Positions 48,300-60,409 of a stretch of DNA of 64,000 nucleotides are shown piece by piece. The stretch spans positions 186,001 to 250,000 of the forward strand of contig VTPC01090547.1 of NCBI GenBank assembly GCA_011009095.1, given 5' to 3'. The stretch comes from Ignelater luminosus. Its lineage: Eukaryota; Arthropoda; Insecta; Coleoptera; Elateridae. The notes below the pieces were generated by a model that was not told where the DNA came from, did no database searches, and saw only the letters and a list, made by a program, of their open reading frames with translations. The translations under genes and the position numbers were made by a program. Position 1 is the stretch's first letter; each line of letters opens with the position of its first letter.

Positions 48300-49900
48300 A
48301 CATTATGCAAACATGGGCGTCATTTCCCAAGAACAAAAAGGCTGTGCTAAGAAGTCTACCAGCTACAAAGAACAGTTAGTTACAATTGCGATAATAACAA
48401 AACAGGCCAAAACCAAAGCTGTAAAACATATTTACATGTGACGCAGATTTTGCAAAAGCTTTAACTTTTGATCGCACAATTGGTTGCTCAAGTCGATCAG
48501 ATTAATAATTCTTCTATTGAGGTAATACAATATCTCATGAATGCCTGGAAAGTCAATCCAGATTCGAGAAAAAAAACCTTTGTAACGTCTATATGAATAA
48601 AAGAACCTACCAAAGAGATAGTCTCAGTCCCACTAGATTTTGTCTAACCCTAGATCCGCTATTCTGTCTCTTAAACAATACTAAGAAAAATAAACAAGGA
48701 CCTTACCATGAGTCATCTTATGTATATGGACGACCTCAAACTCTAAATCCAAAAGACATTAGCATCCTTAATCAATACACTTAAAATGTTTAGCAATTTC
48801 TGAGTTACCGGCGGAAGAGTCTCATAAGAATTTGAGCATGATACAGCACCGTGGGCTTAATCACATCAAGATTAGAAAAAAAACCTTACTGACTGATTCA
48901 TAAAATTTAAACTGCCTCCCGCGCAAAACTCTAATACACTACAGATATTTACATTCAAATTTATTCATTGAGCGCTTTTAGCTACTTGGGAAAGAAAGCG
49001 GACGAGGGCTGAACAATATTTCCAATATGTGCCGAAAACAAATCCTGAGCATGAAATATTATTTTTTGAAACAAAAACAATGACTTATTAATTTGTGGAA
49101 TATTTAACAACGACCTGTCATCCACCTCTTTAAGCTTTAACAGTCACAACTCTCCAGATCAACTAGATGGAAGTATCCAAAGGTGAAGAAACAAAGTTTT
49201 ATAAAGAAGGTATCCCAATCAGCTGCGAGTAATAGAACTTACTCGTCTTTGCACAAGGACAACTCCACCCTGAAATAGAGTTTTCATACAAGCAACACAA
49301 GACAGAGTTATGAAAACGTGCAACTATAAGAAAAATACCTCGTTGGGCAACTTATCTGATAGATTTAGAAAATGCGGTTTCCAAGAAGAGATCATAGAGC
49401 ACATTACCGACAGTTGTCCTCAGTTAACGACAGACATAATAGCTCTGAAATATAAATTACTGGATAATTTTGCACCTCATCATAAATACTTACCTACAAC
49501 AGTTTTAAAGAATACCTTTTACTTATTATATTAGGATGGCTTATAATAACTTATCAACAAGACCTTCAGAACTGCGTCTATCACAGATATTACTATCTCC
49601 TTAAAATCGTTCAAGCCAAACTTAAAAGAAGATAAACAAGTAAATATGATGCCCTAGCTAGAAATTAGAAAAAAATCATTTCTCCAGAGTCAGGCTAAAA
49701 TATCCTTCCAACTAACGGAAACTCGCAAGCACAACATGCCGCAAACAACAGAATAATAACCGTCTTTATTTAAAAAAAAACTTGAGGCTTGTTAGAAAGA
49801 AATAAAACTCAGTTGATCAGCTGTTCTTCCACTTAACCTTGCACAAATAAAAATTCTCAAAATGCCATAACTTTACAATTCATACCACATATGGTTTTAG
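48300..49900 (+). pseudogene. LINE with DY.KAF..(I/V)PHSWL-type RT, decayed
   Basis: Plus strand. RT motifs: SQEQKGCAKKSTSYKEQLVT with IITKQA (48310-48420), NKRTYQRDSLSPTRFCLTLD (48592-48652, the GIFQGDSLSP block), and in another frame LMYMDDLKL (about 48716-48745), the catalytic YMDD box, apparently intact. The first catalytic box (DYAKAF) is eroded at about 48440-48460. The C-terminal zinc-finger region is KCGFQEEIIEHITDSCPQL (49370-49430). Several frameshifts and stops. The family is the same as the fragment at 62640-62914. I believe it is an R4/Dong-like or related group, but the clade is uncertain. The end near 49900 is approximate. Confidence 0.75.
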
Positions 49901-49904
49901 TACT

Positions 49905-50595
49905 GATCTGTTTATTTTTTACTTTTGTTTATTTACAGAACAATTTTAATTTTGAGATTACGATTTGGATTGAAAAAGATCACGTTTCGAAATTTTTTTT
50001 AAATTCGTTCATTACTTTCTTTTTATAATTCAGCTCCCGATGAAGTCTGAAATCTAAAGTCTTGATATAAAGCATACAATAAATATTTATTATTGGAAGA
50101 CCTTTACCGCCAGAGTCATTAATGAATTGCTGTTTTTCGGAATTAGATTGTCATTGTTAGATATTTGCCACGGCAAAGTTCACGCCTTTTGATAAGTGCA
50201 ACTGCTTTTGATGTAGTGACGATAATTGATCGGGAAATCTTCTGGCCAGTTTCAATGTGACTGTTTTCTTCACTAAAGTTCCCGTTTCCGATTCTATGGC
50301 CATCATTCAACAAATCTTGAGTCAAGATGGAAAGCAATCGATTTGGCAACCTAAGTGGAAGAATTTATGTCTTCAACCTGCTTTCTGTTCCGTAGCAAAT
50401 TCTACCAACAAGTTTTGGCAGCTGTCATCAAAGTTGCGAGTATTTTCACGAAATCTTTGAGACCATCGCTTTTAAATCGTCCAAGTATAAGCCCAAAGTC
50501 TGGACATCTTTATTGTATGACAACACAGGTTTTCTCGATTCGTTGATAATCTAAACACTCTTGACAGGTCTTTGTTCCTTTACTTTCAATTGACA
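49905..50595. other. Unassigned; overlapping coding-like frames on both strands
   Basis: 50143-50550 has open pieces on both strands. The minus strand reads LILGRFKSDGLKDFVKILAT and the plus strand YQQVLAAVIKVASIFTKSLR. One is real former coding and the other its shadow, and I cannot decide which. No family recognised. Confidence 0.3.
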
Positions 50596-50600
50596 TATCG

Positions 50601-51870
50601 TTAATCACTGTTTCCGAATTCCGAAAGTTCGGAGACTGACGCAGAATCACTAGACGTACCACTAAAGTCAACCTTTTTCTCTTTAGTTGGTTTACTCTGA
50701 TTGCGCTTCACATTTTCAATTTCTGCTAGTTCGTTTCGTATTGGCGTATCAGTTAATACTTGAGTGCTTCGCCTAATCATAATTTCTTTTAACGGTTGGA
50801 TAAGGCTGTATGACATGTGGTGGTATAAACTGATGAGGAGGCATTACTGGTCTCTCATAACAGTTGTTAGTAGGTGCTACCGAACTACTTGTGCTGGGAG
50901 CATCTAAGCTGGTATTAGTAATAACCGATGTCAAACTAGTTGCAGTGGTTTCATTTGGAACAATACCGGCCACAGATGAAGCCAGAAATTCACTGTCATC
51001 GAAAACGATTAAATGAATACAATCCCGTTTTCTGGAAGGCTGAGATAATGTTGCTGGAGGAAAAAGCCAAAGAATAGACCTGTCCAAGTATTTCTGGAAT
51101 ATCATAAATGGTAATTCGTTTAGCCAGGGTGATGAAGTAACCAGGACATACAACCATCATTGTAACACTTCTTTAATGGACCGTATATGGAACGGTCCAA
51201 GGGTTGTAGCCGGTGGGTGGCCTAGAGTTCCATGGGGTGCACCTTTAATCATAAAGTCCTTGTAATGTAAATTAATACCGGTAGAATGCTGTTCCCTAGG
51301 GCATTTATTGTTCCACACATTGTGATTAGTGTGCCTCTTTCGGTAGATGTTACTTGGCCAACTTGTTTCTGACCTGTAGTCGCCAAGACTTTAATAGAAT
51401 CTTGAACCGTGGTTAACGCCGTTTCGTCTGTATTATATATGCTTTCTGGATCATAATGAAAGCGCTGGAGTAGTTGCTCATATTTGGCAAAAAACATGTT
51501 AACAGCGGGTTTGTTAAAGCCCATAGCCCTTGATATCAATGTTGACTCAGCGGTTCTTATGGATATGTTTTTGTTTCTCTTCAGAAATGCAATCAGCCAA
51601 TCTTCTTTGGCTATTTATTTGTTGACCAGGAATCCGGGACTTGTATATTATTAGTCACAGCTAATTCGTAGGCTAAAAACCGCGCTGCTTTAGATTAGCA
51701 CATGTTTGTAAGTAATTGCACATAGTCGTCTCCTGTTGGTCTGAAATAGTATGGATTTAATCGAGGCACATCATTGCATTTTTTCACGTAACAAGTGAGC
51801 GTTGTTCTAGCAATGGAATATCGAACAACACTAGCAAACTCTCAATAACTAGAATACCAACATAACTTGT
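50601..51870 (-). pseudogene. Pogo/Tigger-like transposase, second copy
   Basis: Minus strand. A psq-type helix-turn-helix remnant is SVVRYSIARTTL (about 51800-51840). AYELAVTNNIQVPDSW with a stop (about 51625-51680) precedes FLKRNKNISIRTAE. The main open piece (51249-51539) reads ISRAMGFNKPAVNMFFAKYE, then RIYN-type IYNTDETALTTVQ with the first catalytic Asp, and GQKQVGQVTSTERG, all diagnostic of pogo-like DDE enzymes. After a frameshift come HYKDFMIKGAPHGTLGHPP and a stop. The next piece (50773-51153) is a Pro/Ser/Thr-rich linker. The C-terminal tail (50601-50816) has VLTDTPIRNELAEIE and an acidic Ser-rich end. The second and third catalytic Asps are not visible. It is less eroded than the copy at 11085-12580 and different in sequence, so a separate lineage. 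Confidence 0.9.
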
Positions 51871-51879
51871 AGGCCAATG

Positions 51880-54140
51880 TATCTATTCACTCACAGATGG
51901 AGATGTATATTTATAAATCCCAATGCGAGTTATTGTCCACTGACCAATGTGACCCTGTGACCACTGTGCCCCGGTCTCCCCTATAATTCAAGTTTCTAGT
52001 TTATCATATTAATTACCAATTCGTCTACCTTTGGAGGATATTTTTCTTCACCCTTGGAAACTTGAATACTATTCCTCCTTGTGTATTGTTCGAGCTTATC
52101 TAATTTAGCTTTCTTGATAATACTTTTATTTTTTTAAACTGGGCAGAAGGTGTTTCACATGAGAAACGGCAAAACTGTTATAAACTAAAAAACAAATTTT
52201 CAAGAAGTGACTTACGTATCAATTGATATTTATTTAAGATTTAACACCAACACTCGCTTGAATTTATGCGCACCCTTTTAAAACCACCCTGTATATTAAA
52301 TAATTTATAAAGGAAAATTAAAAATTGTAAATAAAATCATTGTGAATGTATACCCAGTAGAGGCTTCATTCATAATATTTTGTAATTTGGTGTTCTAGAT
52401 ATTTATAAAACAATAAAAAACGGTTTTTGCTCTTTAACTGTGTGTATTTTATGTAAATCTTTATTTACTTTGTTTTTACCGTGTTTATGTTACCATAGTA
52501 AATTTTAAACAGGCGAAATATCTCTAACCCCTCTGTACATTTTTTGCCGTACTTAAAAAATACAAACGTGGTTAAATGAGATTTTCAGCAATAAAGAAAG
52601 CAGCAGATAATATTTATATTTAAATATAAACGTAATCATAAACTCAGGAACTATAAACCGAACTATAATGTCCATATTATATATTCAGTCACGAAGTTGA
52701 TGTCTCAGATTCTGGAATGCAAATCGATGAAAATAACAAGTTTCCTGTAGATCAAAGCTGAAACTATAAAGTAGAATAGGTCGGTGGTTAATTTAGGCGG
52801 TCATTAACGGATCTAGTAGTTGTTACCACTTAGATAAAATTTGTGAACTTAGAAATCGATATTCATGGATTTAATGGTACCTCGATTCCGTGTGCAGTTG
52901 AAGTGCGAAACAAACACTGTGCAGGTCTGGGAACTCTCGACTCTAATGGTTTTGGGGATTTCAGATATAAGCAGCGAATGAGTATTCACCACCCTAATGG
53001 TTTAACATTATACGATCATCGGTCGTATGGTCACGAACGTACTTTATTTGGTAATTTTTTAATTCGTTATAGCGGTTTATCGGTCGTGTTGTCAGAATTT
53101 TTATGCTCGTGCTATTATTGATTAGTGTGGTAATACTTACGGCGTATTTCCAAAAATGCTTACGCCGCAAATATATTTATAAGTCAGCGCTTCAGCGTTA
53201 CACACAAAGTAAAATCTGCTGTTTAGGAAATTCTTGCAAATCACATTTGAAACTTAGAGCTGTCCTAGAAAAACAACCAATTCAATAGTCTTTATTGCCT
53301 CGGCTAACTTGTGACTTTCAAAACTAAGCTAGAAGGATTTATAAAGTGCTGCGTGTCAAAAATAACTTTTTAACCGCATTTTTCATTCAAATAACCAGCA
53401 ATTGTGATGTACAGCAATGAAAACTAAATGAAGGTAATTTACCTAATGAAACTTCCATAATTCTGTTTAACGTATTACTAATGATGCGGTTGTTTCATTG
53501 TTACCATTATATTACAGCAAATACTATTGCTTTTGTTACACGTTTAATTGTAGAACTGAATTATCTACATTAACAGCAGTTACATACAAGCGATGTTTAG
53601 GTATTATAAATACGTTAAACGTAATGACGCGTTAGAATATCTCATATTTAACGTTCATTCTGGCATTCACCATTATAAGAGAGATTGATTTGATGATTTT
53701 AACGGAAACGCCTATCTTATTACTTTAGAAAACAAGAAATATTTTTTAAAAATGTTTCTGCCAGAAACTCTTGTTAGGATCATGAAATCCGCAATAATGT
53801 TTTTATAACATATTTAATGTTTTGTAGAAAAACAAAATTTACAATAATAATAAGCGTTTGTTATGTAAGAAATTGCAATGTTTACATTCTATTATAATAT
53901 TCTAACAGAGCAAATATTATTCATTGATATTACAGTACATAATTATTTGAGGTTAAGCTAAGTGTTTGCTTCATAAAGTTGTAATTTCCGACTTGATATT
54001 TGGTCTAAATAGTTCAGTAAGTTCTGTCTTATAATACTGGAAGAGTGGAAAGTGTTTAGTGATGAAGTTTTGAAGAAGCTTGTAGAAGGTTGTAATCAGA
54101 TGAATTTGCTTTCAATTAACGATTTTTTTCAAGTATCTTT
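51880..54140. other. Mostly non-coding; one unmatched ORF
   Basis: ACCACCCTGTATATT lies at 52283-52297. A plus-strand frame at 52843-53121 (about 92 codons, starting DIHGFNGTSIPCAVEVRNKH) is unusually well composed for this AT-rich DNA but has no recognised family and no clear splice or promoter context. Confidence 0.35.
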
Positions 54141-54148
54141 TACGAATT

Positions 54149-54835
54149 ATACCGGGTGTCCCTCTTAAGTTCCATTTTTTTTTATAACTCCACTATTTAT
54201 AAAGCTAAGACAAATTCAAACACCATTGTTTTGATATCATCAATTTTATTTTCTTTTATACCCAATTTTACATGCACGCGTGACATACCAGGATTCATTG
54301 AAAAGTTCTCAAAGTGACCTATACGTGGCGCTAGTAGCGTCAAGTTGTTAATGTCAATTTAACATTTTATCCTTCAATAGACATCTGTCGAAAATTCATT
54401 TTATTGTATTAATTCATTCTGTGTGAAGCAAGTGCTCTCAAAGGACACCAAACGCGTGTTGTTAAAGTGGATAAAACAGAAGTTCGTTAAGTGATTAATT
54501 TTTTTGTTTTGAAAGGTTTATCGACGACGGAAATTCATGAAAGGTTACAAAAAATGCTGAAGGAATTGTACCATCATTTTCCATTGTTTCAAAGTGGACT
54601 ACGGAGTTCAAACGTGGTCGTATCAGTTTAGAAGACGAACACCCAAAAAGTGCTGCAACTACAGAAATGGTACAAACAATACATGATATAGTCCATGCAG
54701 GCAGGTGATTGAAGGTTGCTGAGTTAGCTAAGGCTACCGGTATTTCAACTAAACGCGTTTACCATATTTTAACACAAGATTTGGCAATGATAAAACTCTG
54801 CGCACGATACATTTATTGTTGATCGTAGATTAAAA
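54149..54835 (+). pseudogene. Second mariner-like element, 3'-truncated
   Basis: Plus strand. The left end is probably ACCGGGTGTCCCTCTTAAGT after a TA at 54149-54150, followed by about 320 bp of 5' sequence. The coding remnant starts DKTEVR at about 54472 and continues INFFVLKGLSTTEIHERLQ, KWTTEFKRGRISLEDEHPKS, then LKVAELAKATGISTKRVYHI with a final LCAR (54480-54815). This is the paired helix-turn-helix DNA-binding half of a mariner transposase. One frameshift and one TGA are visible. The catalytic half is missing. It differs in sequence from the mariner at 7061-8332, so it comes from another subfamily and is clearly older. Confidence 0.8.
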
Positions 54836-54839
54836 ACGC

Positions 54840-55135
54840 ATTCAACCGCAAATATCGCAGAATCTGTTCTTGAAAGATTTTACTCTTGTTTAGACGAGAC
54901 AAGTCTTTCTGTTTTGATGCCCACCTCTTCTCTATTCTATGTATTGTATTTCTAGATTTTTTTACAGATTGTTAAAAATCTAAATATCCTAGATTATTCT
55001 CGCTTGTAAAAGATGTTTAATTAGAGTAGAAGTAGGCTGGAAGTTGTACGCAACTCAACGTTGATACGGAGGAAATGGTCAAGAAGTCAAATTATAATCT
55101 TTGGTTGCGAAAGATTCTAACTATAGTTAGTATGT
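54840..55135. other. Non-coding flank
   Basis: A minimally coding-like run (SVLERFYSCLDETSL) at 54860-54905 may be the eroded continuation of the mariner-like gene or unrelated. Confidence 0.3.
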
Positions 55136-55139
55136 GAAC

Positions 55140-56110
55140 TTGCGTTGATGCACGTAAATGCTTCGCACCCCCTGTCAAATGGTTGTCCCGAAGGGTAAAG
55201 ATCCCTATACTTGCCATTGGAGCGTCCCACTACCCTAACTGCAACTGGCCATGTTTCAGACGTCTCCTGAAAATTGGGGGGTTCAGGCCGTTTTAGTATC
55301 TCTGCGGCTCGGTGAATCTTCCCCCTTAGTAATAAGTACGTATACGTGATCAGAGGGGAAAGGGGTTGGCGGGACTATTATTGGCCTGCAATTGCTGGAG
55401 GCCGTGACATGAATCAAACAAATATAGTCTCGCAAGTTTAATTTATTTAGACGAAAGATGATATTATTACGAGAATAGTAGAGAATTTAATATTACTAAA
55501 TGGAACTTTCTCTGCGACGTTCTGCAAAATCCAAAGATAAGAATCTCGCTCAATCCAAATTTGAATATCGCTAGTGCATTTTACTAGCTAAAGGTCCTTC
55601 AGTGGTATATTCATCCTTGAAACAACACTCCGACATGGCTTCGTTCTGGGTTTTTTGCCGTACGCAATCCGTCTCTAGGTTCTACGGGTTTGTCACAACA
55701 ACGGTTTCCACCAGTGGATGAAGAGTTCGACTCATACTTGCGTCTTGTGTTGTGCGGATGGGCGAGACTGACACTTATCTACCATTTTTCATCACCACTC
55801 GAGCCAGCTCACCTCTCCTTTTGGGGGATTAAAGGGTCTCTGCCTTGCTAGCCACTGTGATCGTCACCTTCAACAATGGTTGGAAACGTCCGACGATCTA
55901 CCTCAGCGACTTGGATAGATGACGATGTAATGGAGAGAGAGAATCCGCCACAATTCCAAATCAACCAACGGATGGTTTCGTGCCGTTTGCTTGCTCCACT
56001 TCTAAATTGTTATCAATGGCTAAAGAGGGTATTACTTCCTTAATAGTGCTGCCTTCGGCGGCTCTTTTACGTTAATCACCACTACCATCCGCTTTACTAT
56101 TACTCGGCTG
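55140..56110. other. Unclassified GC-elevated block, probable foreign or repeat insert
   Basis: About 970 bp with clearly higher G+C than the flanks and many short C/G runs (CGCACCCCCTGTC, GAAAATTGGGGGGTTC, GGCTGCGG-type strings, CTTTTGGGGGATTAAAGG). Stops occur in all frames and no protein motif was found. It may be an LTR, the 5' UTR of a retroelement or a decayed GC-rich transposon. An AT-rich sub-stretch lies at 55430-55510. Confidence 0.4.
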
Positions 56111-56114
56111 AAAA

Positions 56115-59100
56115 TGTAAAACCTACTGGGATTATAGCTTTGAAGGTAATTGGGGGACTCTCTACTTAATGAAACTACCTTGTCAATTACTGAGACATTT
56201 GATTTATTTTACAAAAGTGATGCTAAAATTCATTTGTTGTCTTTGTTGATTGTCATTAAGAATCTTTGAGTTTTCTTCGAGCTTTTTAAATTTTAGTTTA
56301 TACAAGTAAAGTCAAAACAAACACTCAGAATATGTAATATTATTCTGTTATAGTTGAAGTTCTGATGTGTTATCAGTAATATAAACCTCATATGGTAAAT
56401 ATGTAAATATCTCAAGGTAATTCATAGGCGTTAATTCCGCAAATTGCGCCTTGTTTGTTTATTATTACATAACACTAGAAAGTGTTTTAGTAGTCAGTCG
56501 TCTAGATGCAATTGTAGCAGTTTAAAGCTTTAAGAGATTTTAGTCTGGTAAAGGTGAGACCCCAAGATCTTTTTCAGATTACAAAAAATCGTGGGAACCT
56601 CCTGCCGTGAAAAAAAAACAAAGCGTTCATATTATGATATCTCAATGGCAATGATTAATTTAATAATACTAAATAGTAACCCTTGAAGGCCTTCAAAACA
56701 ATATTACTACGATTAGAAATGCAAATAACGATAAGTCAGAATTATTTAAAAACTGAGCCGAAAAACGATAAACACAAAACTATCACTTAAAAACTTTCTT
56801 GATAAAAATACAAAAAATTTTCTGATCTCATTTGAACAGAGACTTGTCCAGAAAAATAAAATGTAAAAAAAACAATAATTATTACAAGTAGAAACTTACT
56901 TTACCGTACCATAAAATAAAAGAACTGAACTCTATGAATATTTAGGTAAATTTTAATTTAATAATGCGCAACTTAAAAGATAATTTATAGCTAGAGCATC
57001 AGTGAATAAATATTCCTTCAAGCAAATCTCAATAAATAAGTACCTTTCTTTGTCTTGCCTTATATGCTGTGTATTCAGTAGTAACTACCTGGATTCAGGA
57101 TTTTGTCAGTAAGGATGATTAGTCAGCATATGCAAAGGGATGTCCCATAAATTCTTGTATCATAGTCGATGGGTATTCGATTAATTAAGCCTTCGAAACT
57201 TCGCAAATCCAAATGGCGACGACCACGTCCTTGTAGTGGTGTTCACAACGGAATAACAACCAAATTGATAATAAGTAGGTAAACAGCGGGAAAACGATAA
57301 TTGACGATACGGTAAAAAAGGAAAAGGCAATCCTATAGAAATAATCAAAGGAGTAGATAAATAAAAACGGAAACAAAAGCTGAATTACCTGCAATTTCAA
57401 TCGACGTAGGAATGAAAATAACGTGTATATATGTTTGCGATCTACAGTAGAAAGGGAAGAATTTCACAATACCTCTGAAGGGCTTGTAAAGTAACGCATG
57501 CGCCGTCATTTCAATATAATACAAATTTTAATCACTAGATATTGCTAGGAGGATTAAATGGAAATATAATTATTTACTTGAAAACGAAACAGCTGATTTC
57601 TCAACTTACATATTAAAAAGGAATTTTTAGATAAAAAAAATTAATAAAAATAAGGAATTAGTCAATAAAAATTAAACTTGAGGAAATTATCGAAAACAAA
57701 ACAAAAATATGCAAGATACTTCAAATTCGAAAATATACAACGCATTTCAAAATAAATTTGTTATCACGTAACACAATACCCGATAAGTCCAGAGCAATAG
57801 AGTTTGAGATAACGAAGAAAAACTCGTATAATCTTTATTTAAACAATTATAGTTATAAAAGGTTTTGTCATAGAGCATTATTGGTATTAAAAATAATACA
57901 AACAATTTAAGAAATTGGGGGCGTACAGAAAACTTTAAAAATAAGGCATTAAAATGAACGTGTGGAGTTTTGCCCCTGAACGCTTGCATTTTTGTTAAAT
58001 AAAACGCTAATACGTATGAAAAACAAGTTTTATTATATATTATGTAGCACAAATAAGTCTTATTATCTCAATTCTAAATGCCAAAATCAACTCTTTCTTC
58101 TTCACAGTTTTCCTCCTCTTGAGTTACTTGCCCTCCCTTTAAGGCATTATTAAAAGCGTCTCTAAAAAAGACTAAGGCGTTTTCCATACTTTATTGTTTT
58201 CCATAATGTTTTTCTAAAAGTATTGCAATACTTTCTTTCTTATCATTTTTAATATCTAGCAGCTTTGGGTTCATCTGAGAAATGTTTTCCCCTTTTGCTT
58301 TAGTTTTTGATTTGTTTAGCTATCACTGTCTTTGAAGATCAAACAAATCTAACATGCCTCATTCTTTTTCTCTATTTTTGGCAATTGTCAGCATTTTACT
58401 AAAATGTAAGTGTTTTGGCGTAATAGTTAACTCGCTAAGTTACCGTGTACCTTTTTTCAATTTATTAAGACGTTTCCATGTCAGCAACACGTTCTTGATA
58501 AGTTGATGGAATTTTGCTTTTGCTTGATAAAATTGAAGATATCCAAATTGCTATATAGAGAAGAACCTCGATCAAAATATTAAACCTGTTGTGGAGACGA
58601 CTAAATTTCTGTTCTGAATTGACTATGTCTAATTCAAGATATCTAAAAATGAATCTTGTTTTATCAAAAAAACAGACTAAACTGAATTTGGTCGTAAACT
58701 TTTAATTCAATTTATTTTGATACAAGAAAGAGATTGAAAAAAAATTGTTTTTGTATTCTAATCCACCACGAAATATTTGTACAACCAAGCATAAAATTAT
58801 TTCTAGTGTTGTATACTCTTTTACCACGAGAGGCAAACATAAAATCTAAATTTCACTCCATTCTTTTATTCCTACTGCTTAAACCTTACTACTATTGATT
58901 TTTTATAATTTAACTCGCCAAACCATGTCAAATACTTCGATCTGTTTTAAAGAATTTTTAATTTTGTGTTTTCCCATTTCTTCAATACTTTCCTAGATAA
59001 ATAAGTGAACGATAATGTACTTTTACGAATTGATAAGTTTTATAAAATAGCATTTTCCAAATCGTAACAAATACGTCGTAAATGACTTTTTATACAGTTT

Positions 59101-59730
59101 CTACGTTGATGAATATTCCCTAAAATGACGAAACCTACGTATACGAAGGGATTATCCCACAATTGGTATGGCGCTTTACTAAAATTTTTTTGCTACTTCC
59201 AACATTACACAAAAGAGCACGTGTTTATAACACGACAGCCTTTCGTGTGGCAGCTTTTCCCTGCTGTGGGCTCCAGCGTTGCAGGAAATTTATTGAAAAC
59301 GGTGTGAGGATATACGATCTTTCTCGAAAACATCTCAATTTCTTACAAATCCTAGTAAAAGTGTCCCGATTTTTTCATTAGAAACTTATCTCTACTCGAT
59401 TCGATTGCGTGTTTTTACAGTTTTAACAAATTTAGCAGCTTGCAAAATTTTGCTAAAACAAATTCTAAAATGAAATTAAATCTAAATCACGCAAGGAATA
59501 TTTACGTTAAATACAATAAAAGAATTAGCAGTTAAAGTATAAAAGTGACAAATGTGAAACTTTATGTTAAATGTCACATAATTTGTTCCTTTCAACACAA
59601 TTGTTTCCTCTGTTCTTTTAATTTCATTTAAAGTTAGCAGATACATAGTAAAACGTCTTTAAAACAGTTTTGTTAAATATATTACTTCGAAAACCTTTAA
59701 TCATTTTGCCACATTTTAAAGGGGTACTTT
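56115..59730. other. AT-rich non-coding stretch
   Basis: No gene recognised. A minus frame at 58074-58187 (MENALVFFRDAFNNALKGGQ, acidic tail) looks like the end of a protein but is unassigned. The frames at 57185-57400 and 57747-58052 are hydrophobic by AT bias only. Confidence 0.35.
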
Positions 59731-59737
59731 AAATATT

Positions 59738-59990
59738 ATACAGGGTGAATGTAAACATTTACAAATTGTTTCTTATATTTAATTTAAATAAATCATCTCA
59801 GATTAGTGAATATGTTCTAAATTCCACGAAAATCTGGCACGAATTTGAGTCGCAGAGTCAAAGGTTTTAGCCATTAGAATTCAAATTGGCGGCCATTTTC
59901 AGAACGGCGTACAACTTTTTTGAGTTTCTTTTATTTTTGCTGATTCTAGTCGTTGAGGTTGAAATTTTATTAATTCCTACGGAACAAAAG
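59738..59990. repeat. TATACAGGGTG motif and GGCGGCCATTTT block
   Basis: TATACAGGGTGAA at 59738-59750 is another instance of the dispersed terminal motif. About 140 bp on, TTGGCGGCCATTTTCAGAAC repeats the core of the 785-1010 duplication. It may be a fragment of the same repeat family. Confidence 0.35.
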
Positions 59991-60094
59991 AGTATACGCA
60001 GTTAGATAAGCAGCAAAGGTGACAAGTTGTAGTTTTCCAGATAATTATGCAAAAAATAAAACGTATAGAGAATAAATAGTTTGTATAAATAAAA

Positions 60095-60405
60095 CTATTT
60101 TGATATATCTGTGATTCTCGGCTTCCTTGGGAGCCAGCGCCCAGAAAAGTGCAAGCAAGAGTATTCACAGCATGTGCAAAAAACTTCTGATACACCTCTT
60201 CGACGTCTGACCATACTGGCTCCCACTCGGGCATTTACTCTGCACCAGCCTATTCTTGATTAAGAAAGTCTTTCCAAATACCCTTTCGATCGCACATCAG
60301 ATCTGTGAAATGTTCCAAGAGAGGAAAAGAAGCTTCAAGTAAAGTCAATTTAATCTCTGGGTTCACCTTTTAAATAGTTGAAAGATCGCTCCTCTCAAAA
60401 TTTTT
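60095..60405 (-). pseudogene. Unrecognised decayed coding sequence
   Basis: The minus strand reads in order VNPEIKLTLLEASFPLLEHF, TDLMCDRKGIWKDFLNQE, stop, then MPEWEPVWSDVEEVYQKFFA and HAVNTLACTFLGAGSQGS, all in adjacent frame with two stops between. The composition is that of a real protein. No family recognised; it is possibly a transposon or host-gene pseudogene. Confidence 0.35.
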
Positions 60406-60409
60406 AAGT

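Noticed and set aside
50257-50546. Overlapping plus-strand frames of 67 and 63 codons
   Set aside because: Compete with minus-strand frames of similar quality; neither strand has a recognised motif, so no gene is called.
57747-58052. Minus-strand hydrophobic frame of 101 codons
   Set aside because: Phe/Tyr/Leu/Ile excess is explained by AT-rich codons; no topology or motif supports a membrane protein.
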